Shown here: positions 1-9,488 of the stretch, in pieces
Position numbering within the stretch: position 1 is the stretch's first letter
Layout: the number at the start of each line of letters is the position of its first letter
Translations under genes and position numbers: made by a program
Assembly (NCBI GenBank): GCA_028821145.1
Contig: JAPPHC010000042.1
Location: 28,057 to 92,056 of the forward strand
DNA length: 64,000 bases
From: Gammaproteobacteria bacterium
GTDB lineage: Bacteria; Pseudomonadota; Gammaproteobacteria; Steroidobacterales; Foliamicaceae
Direction: 5' to 3'
Notes under the pieces: generated by a model
Seen by the model: the letters and a program-made list of their open reading frames with translations, nothing else
Databases searched by the model: none
Told to the model about the DNA's origin: nothing

Positions 1-3
1 GCC

Positions 4-1059
4 ATGATCCTGCAGTTGCTGATGCCGCTTCTGATCATCTTTCTCGGGTTTACGGCATTTTCGGGAGAGCGCGAGAGCGGCACGCTGCGCCAGGTCCTCA
101 GCATGGGGGTCAGCAACCGGCAGTTGCTTTGGGGCAAGGCGCTCGGGATCGGCGGCGTGGTCCTTCTGATTGTCGGCCTGTGCGTGGTGGCGGGAGGCTT
201 GGCGTTGTCGCTCACCGGCCCGTCAACGGAAAGCGAGTCGCTAGGCGCGCGGGTAACGCTGATGGCGCTCTCCTACGTGCTCTATGGGGGCATCTTCCTG
301 TTTCTCACGTTGGCCGTATCGGCCTGGGCAAGGAACGCGCGCACCGCGCTCATGGTCCTGATCGGGTTCTGGGCGTTTGCAGGGTTCCTGGCGCCCAAGG
401 CCGCGGTTGAAATCTCCAAGGCGATTCATCCCACTCCGGCTTTCGGAAAATGGATGGCGGACATGCGCTCGCACCAGATGCGCGGATTCGATGGCGTGCC
501 ACCGTTTGTACGGTTCGAGCAGGAATCCAGGGAAATATTCGCCGAGTACGGCGCGGAGTCCATTGCCGAACTTCCGGTTTACGTGGGGGCGCTGCGCCTG
601 CAGAAATTCGAGGAATACGATTTCCCCGTATTTGAACAACATTACGGCCAATTGCGGGATTCGTACACCAACCAGCGGCGCTTGCAGGATCGGATCGGAA
701 TCGTGGCGCCCACGCTGCCGCTACGCTCGCTCTCCATGGCGCTGGCGGGCACCGACCTTATCCGTCATGTCAATTTTGCGGATGCCGCGGAAGCGTACCG
801 CCGGGACATGGTGCTCAAGGTAAACAACTACCTGGGCGAAGCCGCAGCCAGCCTGAATACCGGTTACGGCGGCGGCAACGTCCTGATTGCGGATGAAGCG
901 ATATTCGCCATGGTGCCCCCGTTCAGGTTTGATTCGCGGGGGCTTCAGGCGACGCTGGCCGAGCACGCCGGCAATTTCATTGCGCTCATGCTTTGGCTGG
1001 CGGCAGCGCTCGGACTGGCGCTTTGGTCCGTGCAGCGCCTCAAGGTGGAGGAAGACTGA
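4..1059 (+). CDS. ABC-2 type transporter permease subunit, DUF3526-like (5' truncated by window edge)
   Basis: Hydrophobic ORF with 'LLMPLLIIFLGFTAFSGERESGTLRQVLSMGVSNRQLLWGK', typical of the ABC-2/DUF3526 family; the N-terminal part expected for the family is missing at the window start. Confidence 0.75.
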   Translation: MILQLLMPLLIIFLGFTAFSGERESGTLRQVLSMGVSNRQLLWGKALGIGGVVLLIVGLCVVAGGLALSLTGPSTESESLGARVTLMALSYVLYGGIFLFLTLAVSAWARNARTALMVLIGFWAFAGFLAPKAAVEISKAIHPTPAFGKWMADMRSHQMRGFDGVPPFVRFEQESREIFAEYGAESIAELPVYVGALRLQKFEEYDFPVFEQHYGQLRDSYTNQRRLQDRIGIVAPTLPLRSLSMALAGTDLIRHVNFADAAEAYRRDMVLKVNNYLGEAAASLNTGYGGGNVLIADEAIFAMVPPFRFDSRGLQATLAEHAGNFIALMLWLAAALGLALWSVQRLKVEED

Positions 1060-2537
1060 TGAAACGCATCATCATTTCACACGAGGCAAGGCAACTCTTT
1101 CGATCCGGCGCCTTCCGCGCATTGCTGCTGATGGTGGCGGGGGCGGTTGCGTTCGCCGCCTGGTCGGGACAGCGCTCCATCGATCGCCAGGTCGAAGGCG
1201 CGAATGCGGCCATCGCCTTTGAGGACGGACGCCGGGGCAAGATGCGTGCGGATACCGAGCAATATCAGGCGCAAGTGGCGGCGGAAGGCGGTGAATACCA
1301 GTTCGCTTCGGCGCAGCATGCCCCGGGTGCGGGCCCTCCGCAGGGCACCAATGCCGGTGTTGTCGGGTCCACGACCGCGAAGTACCTGAGAATGCCACCG
1401 ACCGGGCTGGCGCCCTTTTCCATCGGTCAGAGCGACATTCAACTCAGTTACGTTCCGGTGTCGATGAACCCCACGATGTACATCACCAAGGACAACGAAC
1501 TTGAGAACCCGGTCAATCTCATGACGGGCTCGTTCGATATCGCGTTTGTCGTTATTTTCCTGCTGCCGATATTCATTCTTGCTATCAGCTACGACCTGCT
1601 TTCCAGCGAGAAGGAAAGGGGCACGCTGGCGATGATCCTGGCCCATCCGATATCCCTCAGGGAACTGATGGCCTCGAAGATCATTGCACGCGCCGGAGTT
1701 CTGCTTGCAGGCGTTCTGGTGCTGGGCATTGTCGCGCTGCTTGCGGTCGGAACGAACCTGAACCTGGCGGATACCTGGGCCCGCTTCAGTCTGTGGATGG
1801 CGGCGACGCTGCTGTATGCGCTTTTCTGGTTCGCCATGTCGGTCCTGGTCAACGTATACGGCAAGAACTCGGCCGCAAACGGCATTGCGCTTGCCGGCAC
1901 CTGGCTGGCGCTCGTCGTGGTCGTGCCCACGCTGGTCAGCCTGCTCGCGACCACCCTGTATCCGGCGCCGTCGCGCATGGAACTGACCACCGCCGCGCGG
2001 CAAGCGCAGACGGAAGCCGAGAGTACCTACATGGCCCGGCTCAGCGAGTACTACTACGACCATCTCGAGTTCGTGCCCGAAGGCGACGAGAGGGCGATGG
2101 ATTTCCTGACCGTGGCGATGGCCAACCGCAACGCGATAGAGAAAGCCGTTCGGCCCCTGTACGACGGATTCCAGTCGCAACTGAACCTCCAGGAGAGCCT
2201 GGTGCAACGGTTCCAGTTCATATCGCCCGCGATCATGATGCAGCTTGCGTTGAACGAGATCTCCGGCACCAGTGCGGACCGCTACGAGCACTTTCTCAAC
2301 CAGGCCTACGATTTTCGCGTGGAATGGAGCGAGTTCTTCACGGTGAAATTTCTTCAGCGCGCCCCGCTGAGGCCGCAGGACTACGACCAGCTCCCGGCCT
2401 TCGAGTACCGCGAAGAACCGTTTGCCACGGTGCTGATGCGCCTCGTTCCGTCTTTGTTGGGAATGCTGGTATTGCTTACCGGCGCGATCCTGATTCCCTT
2501 CCTGAGGCTACGCCGCTACCAGGTCGCCACCTCCTGA
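1059..2537 (+). CDS. ABC-2 type transporter permease subunit, DUF3526-like
   Basis: Overlaps the previous stop (TGATG); 'YDLLSSEKERGTLAMILAHPISLRELMASKI' and multiple TM segments; paralog of the upstream gene. Confidence 0.8.
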   Translation: MKRIIISHEARQLFRSGAFRALLLMVAGAVAFAAWSGQRSIDRQVEGANAAIAFEDGRRGKMRADTEQYQAQVAAEGGEYQFASAQHAPGAGPPQGTNAGVVGSTTAKYLRMPPTGLAPFSIGQSDIQLSYVPVSMNPTMYITKDNELENPVNLMTGSFDIAFVVIFLLPIFILAISYDLLSSEKERGTLAMILAHPISLRELMASKIIARAGVLLAGVLVLGIVALLAVGTNLNLADTWARFSLWMAATLLYALFWFAMSVLVNVYGKNSAANGIALAGTWLALVVVVPTLVSLLATTLYPAPSRMELTTAARQAQTEAESTYMARLSEYYYDHLEFVPEGDERAMDFLTVAMANRNAIEKAVRPLYDGFQSQLNLQESLVQRFQFISPAIMMQLALNEISGTSADRYEHFLNQAYDFRVEWSEFFTVKFLQRAPLRPQDYDQLPAFEYREEPFATVLMRLVPSLLGMLVLLTGAILIPFLRLRRYQVATS

Positions 2538-2544
2538 CCGATTA

Positions 2545-4902
2545 TCAGAACCGGTAAGTGCCCCTGACGCCGAAGGCGCGCTTGTGCGGCAGCGCCGACA
2601 CGAAGGCGCGCGTGAATGTGTCCAGATCGGTGTTGAGCGCCACGTAGAGGTAGGCATCGTCGTCCAACAGGTTGGTGACATAGGCCTCCACCCGGTAGCT
2701 CTCGGCCTCCACCCCGAGGCGCAGGTTCACGAGGTTCCGGTCGCCGGTCTCGAACACGTTCGCTTCGGTAGCGTACTTGGTGGATTCATACACATACTCG
2801 CCGCGCACGAACCCGTCCATGCGGCCCCCGAACACCGGCCGCGTGTAGGTGGCCGTGGCCGAACCGCTGAACTCCGGCGTCTGTTGCGTCTGGTTGCCCA
2901 GGTGGTCCGTGTTGTTCGCCGTGGCGCCATTGCTGACGCACGGGTTGCAGATGCCTTTCACAAACTCGGTGCTGTTGCGGGCGAAGGCGCCGGTAAGCAG
3001 CCAATGCTCCGTGAGTTGAAAGCGGGCCTCAATCTCCATGCCGTTCATGTCGAGCAGGCCGACGTTGGAGAGAATCCCGACACCTGACAGAAGCCCGGTC
3101 TCGTCGTCGGTAAAGAAGCCTACCTGCTGGACCTGCTGGTCTTTGATCTCTCCCCAATAGCCGATCAGCGATCCCTGCAGCCGTCCGTCCAGCAGCGTGC
3201 CCTTCACGCCCACCTCGAACTGGTCCAGCGTTTCCGGTTCGACATCGAGTTGCGCACCGGAGTTCCGCTGCAGGCTGGCCGCTTCGGTGGGGGAGAGCGT
3301 GACGACGATGGAGTTGAACGTGCCGGGGCGGAACCCGCGCGCAAAGTTGGCGAAAACCATGAGATCGTCGGCGGTCCGGTATTCCACCGTCACCCGGCCG
3401 CCCACATCATTGAATTCCGCCTCAAGCCCCCCGGACTCCACCTTCACCTCATCGCTCTGATACCGCGTTTCGGCGCTGACCGTCAATTTGTCGGTGACGT
3501 CGTAGTAAACGCCTCCGAAGGCGCCCGTCGTCGAACTCTCAAGTATGGGCCGGCAGGTAAACCCGCGTGGGGTAAAGAAAAACCCGGCCACGCAGGAAGA
3601 CACGTCTTCACTGTTGACGTAGTTGGCGCCGGCAGTCCAGCGCAAGCGCCCCTCGCCCGGAGAGGAAATCCGCGCCTCGTGCGAGGAGTTCTTCGACCAC
3701 CGCTCCACCAGGAAGGTGTCGGCGATCGGAGAGAAGGGCGCCCTGGGAAGCGTGTTCTCGTCGCTGACGATCATGGACTTCGTCTCATTGAAGCCGCTGA
3801 TCCAGTCAAGGCTCATACCGCCGGGCAAATCCGCGGCGGCCGAGAAAGTCGCGCCCGAAACGCGCTTGGCCAGCCCCATCTTCTCGATGAACACGCCCTC
3901 GCCGTCGATCTGCCTCGGCGAGGAATCGGAATACAGCGAATAGGCCGCGACCACGTCCTGAATGTAATCGCCGCGAGCCAGGTAGCCGGGAGCGAACGCA
4001 TCGTTGTGGCCCACCATGGCCTCGGCGACACTCACATCCGGCGGCAGCCCGCAACGATAGGTCATGGATCCGTTACCGTCCGGATCGCAGTTCGCGAAAC
4101 TGCTCGGAAAACGGAACGAGGGCTGGGGGCCGTCGTCGATCTCGATATCTTCGAGGCGCAGCTTGAAGCGAAGCGTGTCGGTGGGCGTGGCCAGGATGGT
4201 TGCGACCAGCGACCGGGTTTCCTCGTCGCCGATTTCGCGCGCGCCGTTACGGTTGTTCTTGTAGTGACCGCCCTTCTTGTTGTTCCTGACGCTGAGGCGA
4301 GCACTCAAGCGGTCCGCAATAATGGGCCCTTCAACGGAGAATTGCAGGTCCGCAGAGCCGAAACGATCGAGATCCAGCCCCACCGAGCCGCCGAATTCCT
4401 CGCCGGGGTCCTTGGTCACCAGGTTGACGGCGCCCGAAAACGTGTTGCGTCCGAAGTAGGCCGTCTGGGGACCCCGCAGCACTTCCACGCGAATGACGTC
4501 CACGAAGCTGCCAACCTCACCGCCTAGCACGGGCGCGCCGTCGACAAAAAACAGCGCCGCAACCGACGAACCCGAGAACGCATTGATGTTCAGCCCTCGG
4601 ATGACGATGTTCGGCACGCCCCGGTCCGCGCGGTTGGCGGTGGCCTGTTGGTATGTCAGGCCTGGAGTGAACAGCTGCACGTCGACGAAGTTCTTGAGGT
4701 TGGCCGCGTTCAGCTCCTCCTCGGAAAACGCCGATACCGCAAACGGAATGTCCGTCAGGGCCTCCTCGCGTTTTCGCGCCGTGACCACGATCTCCTCAAG
4801 GGCCACGCCCTGAGCGAGGACCCTGGATTCAGGCACGAGCAGGCTCCCGGTTATAACTGCGCATAGCGCGAATAGCCCAATGCGATTCAGTGTCCTGAAC
4901 AT
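2545..4902 (-). CDS. TonB-dependent receptor
   Basis: Signal peptide, TonB box/plug 'ALEEIVVTARKREEALTDIPFAVSAFS', 'VEVLRGPQTAYFGRNTFSGAVNLVTKDP', C-terminal 'RAFGVRGTYRF'. Confidence 0.93.
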   Translation of the reverse strand: MFRTLNRIGLFALCAVITGSLLVPESRVLAQGVALEEIVVTARKREEALTDIPFAVSAFSEEELNAANLKNFVDVQLFTPGLTYQQATANRADRGVPNIVIRGLNINAFSGSSVAALFFVDGAPVLGGEVGSFVDVIRVEVLRGPQTAYFGRNTFSGAVNLVTKDPGEEFGGSVGLDLDRFGSADLQFSVEGPIIADRLSARLSVRNNKKGGHYKNNRNGAREIGDEETRSLVATILATPTDTLRFKLRLEDIEIDDGPQPSFRFPSSFANCDPDGNGSMTYRCGLPPDVSVAEAMVGHNDAFAPGYLARGDYIQDVVAAYSLYSDSSPRQIDGEGVFIEKMGLAKRVSGATFSAAADLPGGMSLDWISGFNETKSMIVSDENTLPRAPFSPIADTFLVERWSKNSSHEARISSPGEGRLRWTAGANYVNSEDVSSCVAGFFFTPRGFTCRPILESSTTGAFGGVYYDVTDKLTVSAETRYQSDEVKVESGGLEAEFNDVGGRVTVEYRTADDLMVFANFARGFRPGTFNSIVVTLSPTEAASLQRNSGAQLDVEPETLDQFEVGVKGTLLDGRLQGSLIGYWGEIKDQQVQQVGFFTDDETGLLSGVGILSNVGLLDMNGMEIEARFQLTEHWLLTGAFARNSTEFVKGICNPCVSNGATANNTDHLGNQTQQTPEFSGSATATYTRPVFGGRMDGFVRGEYVYESTKYATEANVFETGDRNLVNLRLGVEAESYRVEAYVTNLLDDDAYLYVALNTDLDTFTRAFVSALPHKRAFGVRGTYRF

Positions 4903-4994
4903 GGCGACCTCCTTCCGGTATTCCCACCCATGCTTCCCAGTATTGCACGTCTTCGGCCAAATTCCGCCGTGAAAGGGATCAATGTTTGGCAAAA

Positions 4995-5010
4995 ATTCCA
5001 ATTTTGGAAT
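4995..5010. promoter_or_regulatory. palindromic operator candidate ATTCCAA-TT-TTGGAAT upstream of TonB receptor (2545-4902)
   Basis: Perfect 7-2-7 inverted repeat followed by CAC; identical 19-mer at 12033-12051. Confidence 0.6.
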
Positions 5011-5060
5011 CACTGATCGATCCGAACACGCCCGACGACGTTACCCTTTTCGCCAGTCGC

Positions 5061-6143
5061 CTATGCGAGTCCGAACAGCGTCCGTGCGTTGTCGCTCAAT
5101 ATCCGCTTTTTCTGTTCGTCGGCTACGTCCTGTCGTGCGAGGAATTTCCGCTGTACGAAAATCGATTCGTCGACGTCGCCCGGGTGTCCGTAGTCGCTTC
5201 CAAGGACGAGATTGGCGTCACCGGCGTACTGAAGGATCAGCGGCAATTCTTCGTGTTCCTCGCAGGTGACATACAGGTTGCGTTCCCGCATGACCGACTG
5301 GGTGAAAGCCCTGCGGTCACGATGGTCGCGGACCTTGTGCGCCTGCACGACGAGGTAGGTCAGCCATGATGAACCGATCTCGAAGAAACCGAACCTGAGC
5401 TTCGGAAACATGGTCGATATCTCGCTCGTCGCGATTGCGGTGAACGACATCAGGGTCGGCACGGACATGTGAAACCGGGACGGGCGATCCTCGGTGTTGC
5501 GTCTGATCTGCCGGAACGCGGGGCTGGCATTGCCGATGTGAACGCAGATTGGAAGGTCGAGATCTTCAGCAACGCGGTAGATGGGATAAAAGTCCGGATG
5601 GTCGACGGGCCGGTTGCCTTCGAGTCCGCGCAGATGTATGCCGACCGCACCGCGATCCTTGCACCAGGCGATCGCCTTCATAGTCTCGTTCATGCTCTTC
5701 AGCGAAGGCTGCATCACCCAGCGCAGCCGCCCGTTGCTCCCGCTGCAGCGATCGGCGAGAAAGCGGTTGTAGGCGCGGGAGAGCGCCAGTTCCACGGCGG
5801 GCGACTCGGGCGCAAGCGCCAGGAACAGGCTCGGGAAGATGACGTGCATGTCCACGCCCTGCAGGTCCATGGCCTTGAGACGTTCAACGGGATCCGTCAT
5901 GCCGAGGGCTCCGGGCTTGACATCTCCGCCGGAGAATTCCTCGATCATCTCCAGATTGGTGCGGGCGTACAACTGCCCGTCGATGACCCAGACCGAGGTC
6001 ATGGGCGCCTGTATCGGCGGCACCATGATCCCCTCGTCCAGTTCGATAGCCTGCGGGCGATGAACCCGCTCTTTTTCGGTCAAGTGCTCCCAGATCGCGG
6101 CGGTCTCGATCAGGTGCGTGTCGGCGTCGATAATTCTTGGCAC
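5061..6143 (-). CDS. amidohydrolase family (amidohydrolase_2-like) protein
   Basis: 'IIDADTHLIE' N-terminus, 'LPICVHIGNASP', 'NLVLGSDYGHPGDVDE' near the C-terminus. Confidence 0.88.
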   Translation of the reverse strand: MPRIIDADTHLIETAAIWEHLTEKERVHRPQAIELDEGIMVPPIQAPMTSVWVIDGQLYARTNLEMIEEFSGGDVKPGALGMTDPVERLKAMDLQGVDMHVIFPSLFLALAPESPAVELALSRAYNRFLADRCSGSNGRLRWVMQPSLKSMNETMKAIAWCKDRGAVGIHLRGLEGNRPVDHPDFYPIYRVAEDLDLPICVHIGNASPAFRQIRRNTEDRPSRFHMSVPTLMSFTAIATSEISTMFPKLRFGFFEIGSSWLTYLVVQAHKVRDHRDRRAFTQSVMRERNLYVTCEEHEELPLILQYAGDANLVLGSDYGHPGDVDESIFVQRKFLARQDVADEQKKRILSDNARTLFGLA

Positions 6144-6147
6144 GGCG

Positions 6148-7110
6148 CTAGTCCAGTGAGTCGAGAAACTTCTCGAGATCGGAGGTAAACAGGTCCGGGT
6201 CCTCCCACATTGGAAAGTGCCCGAACTGGGGATAGCTGATGACCGTCAATGGCGCTTGACTGAATCTTTCAATAGTAGCCTCAAGAGACTGATAAATAAC
6301 GGTATCCTGCTCGCACCATTGCAACAGCACGGGTACCGTCACCTTCTCCGCGTGCGCTCCCATGTCGGTGGTGCGGAACAGTTCGACATTGGATGCGATG
6401 TATTCCCTCTGCCGCTGCGCTGCCCCCGGCAAATTGTTGGCGTCGTAAATCATGTCGACCATTTCGTCAGGAGGCGAGAAGCCCGGCGGCGTTGTGTCCT
6501 CCAGGACCAGGCGCCACCAATACTTCGAGCGGTAATCCGGCAGGAAGCGACTGTGAAACCAACCCAGGGCGCGGATGCGCCAGTCCACTTTGCGGGTCTG
6601 GCTCGGCCGCTCGAGCGGCAGGACCGACAGCGCCATGGCCCGAACCCGGTCGGGGTAACGCGCGTAATAGTCCAGCGCAACGTTGACGCCGTTTGAGGTT
6701 GCAAGAATCGTAAAGGGCTCCAGGTCGAGGTGCGCAACCAGCCCGGCAACAATGTCGGCGGCCCGCGCCGTCGTCAGGATTCCCTTGGGGTCGGGTTCGG
6801 TGAAGCCGTACGGAGGCCAGTCCAGCCGGACGACCCGGAATCGGCCCTTCAGCCGGTCCGCCACCGGGCTCCATTCGTGCATATTCAGGATGCTGCCGTG
6901 GAGCATCAGGACGACCGGCCCGCGGCCTTCGATTCGAGCATGGACGTTGACGCCGTCGATATTCACGAAGGTTGAGGGCAGCGCCGCCCAGCGTGCCTTG
7001 ACGGTCTCGTAATCCGTGTCCCACCAGCCGATGCGCATGGACCCTACAAGCGCAACCAATAAGATTGCGATCGCGACAACGACGGAGATTTTGCGCTTGA
7101 ACAGGCTCAT
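6148..7110 (-). CDS. alpha/beta hydrolase (canonical Ser nucleophile)
   Basis: 'GPVVLMLHGSILNMHEWSPV', nucleophile elbow 'ATSNG', C-terminal 'FGHFPMWEDP'; N-terminal membrane segment. Confidence 0.88.
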   Translation of the reverse strand: MSLFKRKISVVVAIAILLVALVGSMRIGWWDTDYETVKARWAALPSTFVNIDGVNVHARIEGRGPVVLMLHGSILNMHEWSPVADRLKGRFRVVRLDWPPYGFTEPDPKGILTTARAADIVAGLVAHLDLEPFTILATSNGVNVALDYYARYPDRVRAMALSVLPLERPSQTRKVDWRIRALGWFHSRFLPDYRSKYWWRLVLEDTTPPGFSPPDEMVDMIYDANNLPGAAQRQREYIASNVELFRTTDMGAHAEKVTVPVLLQWCEQDTVIYQSLEATIERFSQAPLTVISYPQFGHFPMWEDPDLFTSDLEKFLDSLD

Positions 7111-8465
7111 ACCGTGATCACCGGATCGCCGATATCATGCAGCGGCGCCGCGCCCTCGGTCGTTATCAGCATCAGGTCCTCAATGTGCGCGGAACCGCCG
7201 ACACCCGTGTTCATGACCGGGCAATCGACGCTGAGGATCATGCTTTCCCGCAATGTCAGGTCCAGCTTCCCGTAGAAGCCCCCGGCGTCGCGGCCCGGCT
7301 CATCCGTGTGCATCAGCCCAACACTGTGCGGACCGATTCCGACAGCGACATCGAAGCCCCCTTTACGCACCGCTTCCTGCCCCAGGGCGACAATGTCGCT
7401 GTAGCGCATTCCGGGCCGCAATCGTTCGCGGATCGACTGCCACGCATGCGCAACCGCCTGCGCCGCCTTGCGCGCAGCGTGTACCGGTTCGCCGACAAAC
7501 ACGGTACGCGCATAGTCGCCGTGGTAGTGATGCGAGTGGCTTACACCGTCGATGAAGAATGCCTGCCCGTCCGAGATCACGCCGTCCGACAACTCGGAGG
7601 AGACCCGATCGACGTTCAGGAAGAGCGCGCGATTGCCGAGCCGGGCTGCCTCCACTTCGAACAGATGCTGCAGTTCGGCGTGACTGGCCCCTGCGCGTAC
7701 CGCGTGACCGACCGCGGTGACCGCATCGACGTTTGCGATCGCGGCGCGCCGCATCAACCGGATTTCCAGCGGAGACTTGACCAGCCGGATCCAGCGCAGG
7801 ATGTTATCGCCCGGCAAGACGTCGCCGGGATGGCCATGGCGTTCGCAGACCGCCTCGGTGACGACGTGATCGCAGGCGATGCGGCCTTGCCAGAGTCCCA
7901 TCTCCTTCATCGCGCGTACGAGGGCTGCTCCGGTGTCGGCGCTGGTCCCGCTTGCTGCCGTAACCGCATTGAGCGCCTGGCGGCGCCGCAGCTCGACAGA
8001 TGACAACGGCGCCTGTTTGCGGTCCGGAAATTCAGGCCCCAGCATGTCCGGCGGCAGCAGGGCTTCGCTTTGGGTATTGTCGTCCGCCTCCTGGTACAGG
8101 TAGACCTGAACGTCGTTCGCGAAGCCGCCGTCCACGTAGGTGTAATAGTAGATAAAGCGGGAGGCCACGAGGCCCGGTTTCTGCCGCGCGTCCCGTGACA
8201 ACAAGGCAAAAGTGGTCGGTGGTTGCCCCATACGCGTATTGCCCAATTGAGGCCAATATCCCAGCACGTGGAACACATTGACCGGCTCCCCGAGCACGAG
8301 GCCCTTCAGGTCGAATTCGTCCATGACCTCGAAGGCACGCTCCAGGTTCATCGGCCCCTGCTCGCGGAGCAGGCGCGTGAGCTCTGCGTCCTCGCGGAGG
8401 AGTTCGTCCCGGGCGGCTGTCTCTGATCCAGTCACTATTTCCCGCTTGCTAGACGCCTCTGGCAT
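7107..8465 (-). CDS. M24 family (Xaa-Pro aminopeptidase/creatinase fold) protein
   Basis: 'FFIDGVSHSHHYHGDYARTVFVGEPV', 'GIGPHSVGLMHTDEPGRD', 'HIEDLMLIT'; start set at MPEASSKREI. Confidence 0.85.
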   Translation of the reverse strand: MPEASSKREIVTGSETAARDELLREDAELTRLLREQGPMNLERAFEVMDEFDLKGLVLGEPVNVFHVLGYWPQLGNTRMGQPPTTFALLSRDARQKPGLVASRFIYYYTYVDGGFANDVQVYLYQEADDNTQSEALLPPDMLGPEFPDRKQAPLSSVELRRRQALNAVTAASGTSADTGAALVRAMKEMGLWQGRIACDHVVTEAVCERHGHPGDVLPGDNILRWIRLVKSPLEIRLMRRAAIANVDAVTAVGHAVRAGASHAELQHLFEVEAARLGNRALFLNVDRVSSELSDGVISDGQAFFIDGVSHSHHYHGDYARTVFVGEPVHAARKAAQAVAHAWQSIRERLRPGMRYSDIVALGQEAVRKGGFDVAVGIGPHSVGLMHTDEPGRDAGGFYGKLDLTLRESMILSVDCPVMNTGVGGSAHIEDLMLITTEGAAPLHDIGDPVITV

Positions 8466-8497
8466 ATTATGACGACGCTCCGAAGCGCGGAGACCAT

Positions 8498-9364
8498 GTG
8501 AACGACATTGAACGCCAGTTTGTCGCACTGCGCGAGGGGCAGTTGCATCTGCGGCGCCTTGAGGCGCAGGCCGAGGGTGCAAATCCGGCCGTGCCGGCCG
8601 TTTTGCTGCTACACCCGTCTCCGGCATCGTCGTGGTTCATGCAGGGCCTGATGGCCGAATTGCGAAAGGCCGGCTGCGACGCAACGCTTATCGCGCCCGA
8701 CACGCTCGGCAATGGCGACTCGGCGCCACCCGGCGTCGATCACCCGGACATCGCGTATTTCGCCGACAGCATGCGCCGCATGATCGACGAACTTGCGCTC
8801 GAACGCGTGGATCTGTACGGCTCCCACACCGGTGCGCGGATCGCCTGCGAGTTTGCCGCGGCCTACCCGGACCGGGTTCGACGGGTCGTGCTCGACGGCA
8901 TCATCGAGTATGACGACGACATGCGTAACGCCATCATCGAGAACTACGCGCCGCGCATCGAGCCGGATGAGTTCGGACGGCATTTCGTCTGGGCGTTCAA
9001 CTTCGTTCGCGACCAGGCGCTGCACTTTCCGTGGTTCATGCGCGACCCGGAGCACCGGCTCGCCGGCCCGGTGCCCCCGGCTGCGGTTCTCCACCGGGCC
9101 GCGCTCGACGTGCTGAAGGCGCTCGACACCTACGCGGACCCGTACATCGCGGCCTTCGAATACCGGGCCTATGAGCGCATGCCGCAGATCGAGGCGCCCG
9201 TGCTGCTCCTGAAGCCCGACAGCGAATTGCCGGTCCTTCAAGCCGCTGTCGCGAAGGCAGCGAGTCTGTTGCGTGATGGGCGTATCGCTACGGTACCCGG
9301 CGGTGACACGTCCAAAGCCGGGGCTATCGCTGACTTTCTGGCTGCCGTGCTGCGGAACGAATGA
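8498..9364 (+). CDS. alpha/beta hydrolase-fold protein with GSHTG nucleophile elbow
   Basis: 'PAVLLLHPSPASSWFMQGL', 'LYGSHTGARIACEFAAAYPDRV'; GTG start. Confidence 0.85.
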   Translation: MNDIERQFVALREGQLHLRRLEAQAEGANPAVPAVLLLHPSPASSWFMQGLMAELRKAGCDATLIAPDTLGNGDSAPPGVDHPDIAYFADSMRRMIDELALERVDLYGSHTGARIACEFAAAYPDRVRRVVLDGIIEYDDDMRNAIIENYAPRIEPDEFGRHFVWAFNFVRDQALHFPWFMRDPEHRLAGPVPPAAVLHRAALDVLKALDTYADPYIAAFEYRAYERMPQIEAPVLLLKPDSELPVLQAAVAKAASLLRDGRIATVPGGDTSKAGAIADFLAAVLRNE

Positions 9365-9447
9365 GTCAGTAATACGAGTACAGGACCGCAGCCCTCGTCA
9401 CGATAGTTGACGATCAGGCCGGCCGCTTCGAGGCGTGGGCCTGGCAC
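9365..9447 (-). pseudogene. possible N-terminal remnant of an alpha/beta hydrolase gene
   Basis: Minus-strand translation 'LEAAGLIVNYRDEGCGPVLVLL' resembles the first beta-strand region of alpha/beta hydrolases and stops at the 3' end of the convergent hydrolase gene. Confidence 0.4.
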
Positions 9448-9488
9448 CGTCCTCTACTGCAATGCGTCAAAGCAGTCCGATCGCAATC

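Noticed and set aside
1077-2291. 404-aa minus-strand ORF opposite the second ABC permease
   Set aside because: Antisense shadow with R/Q/H-rich composition and no motif.
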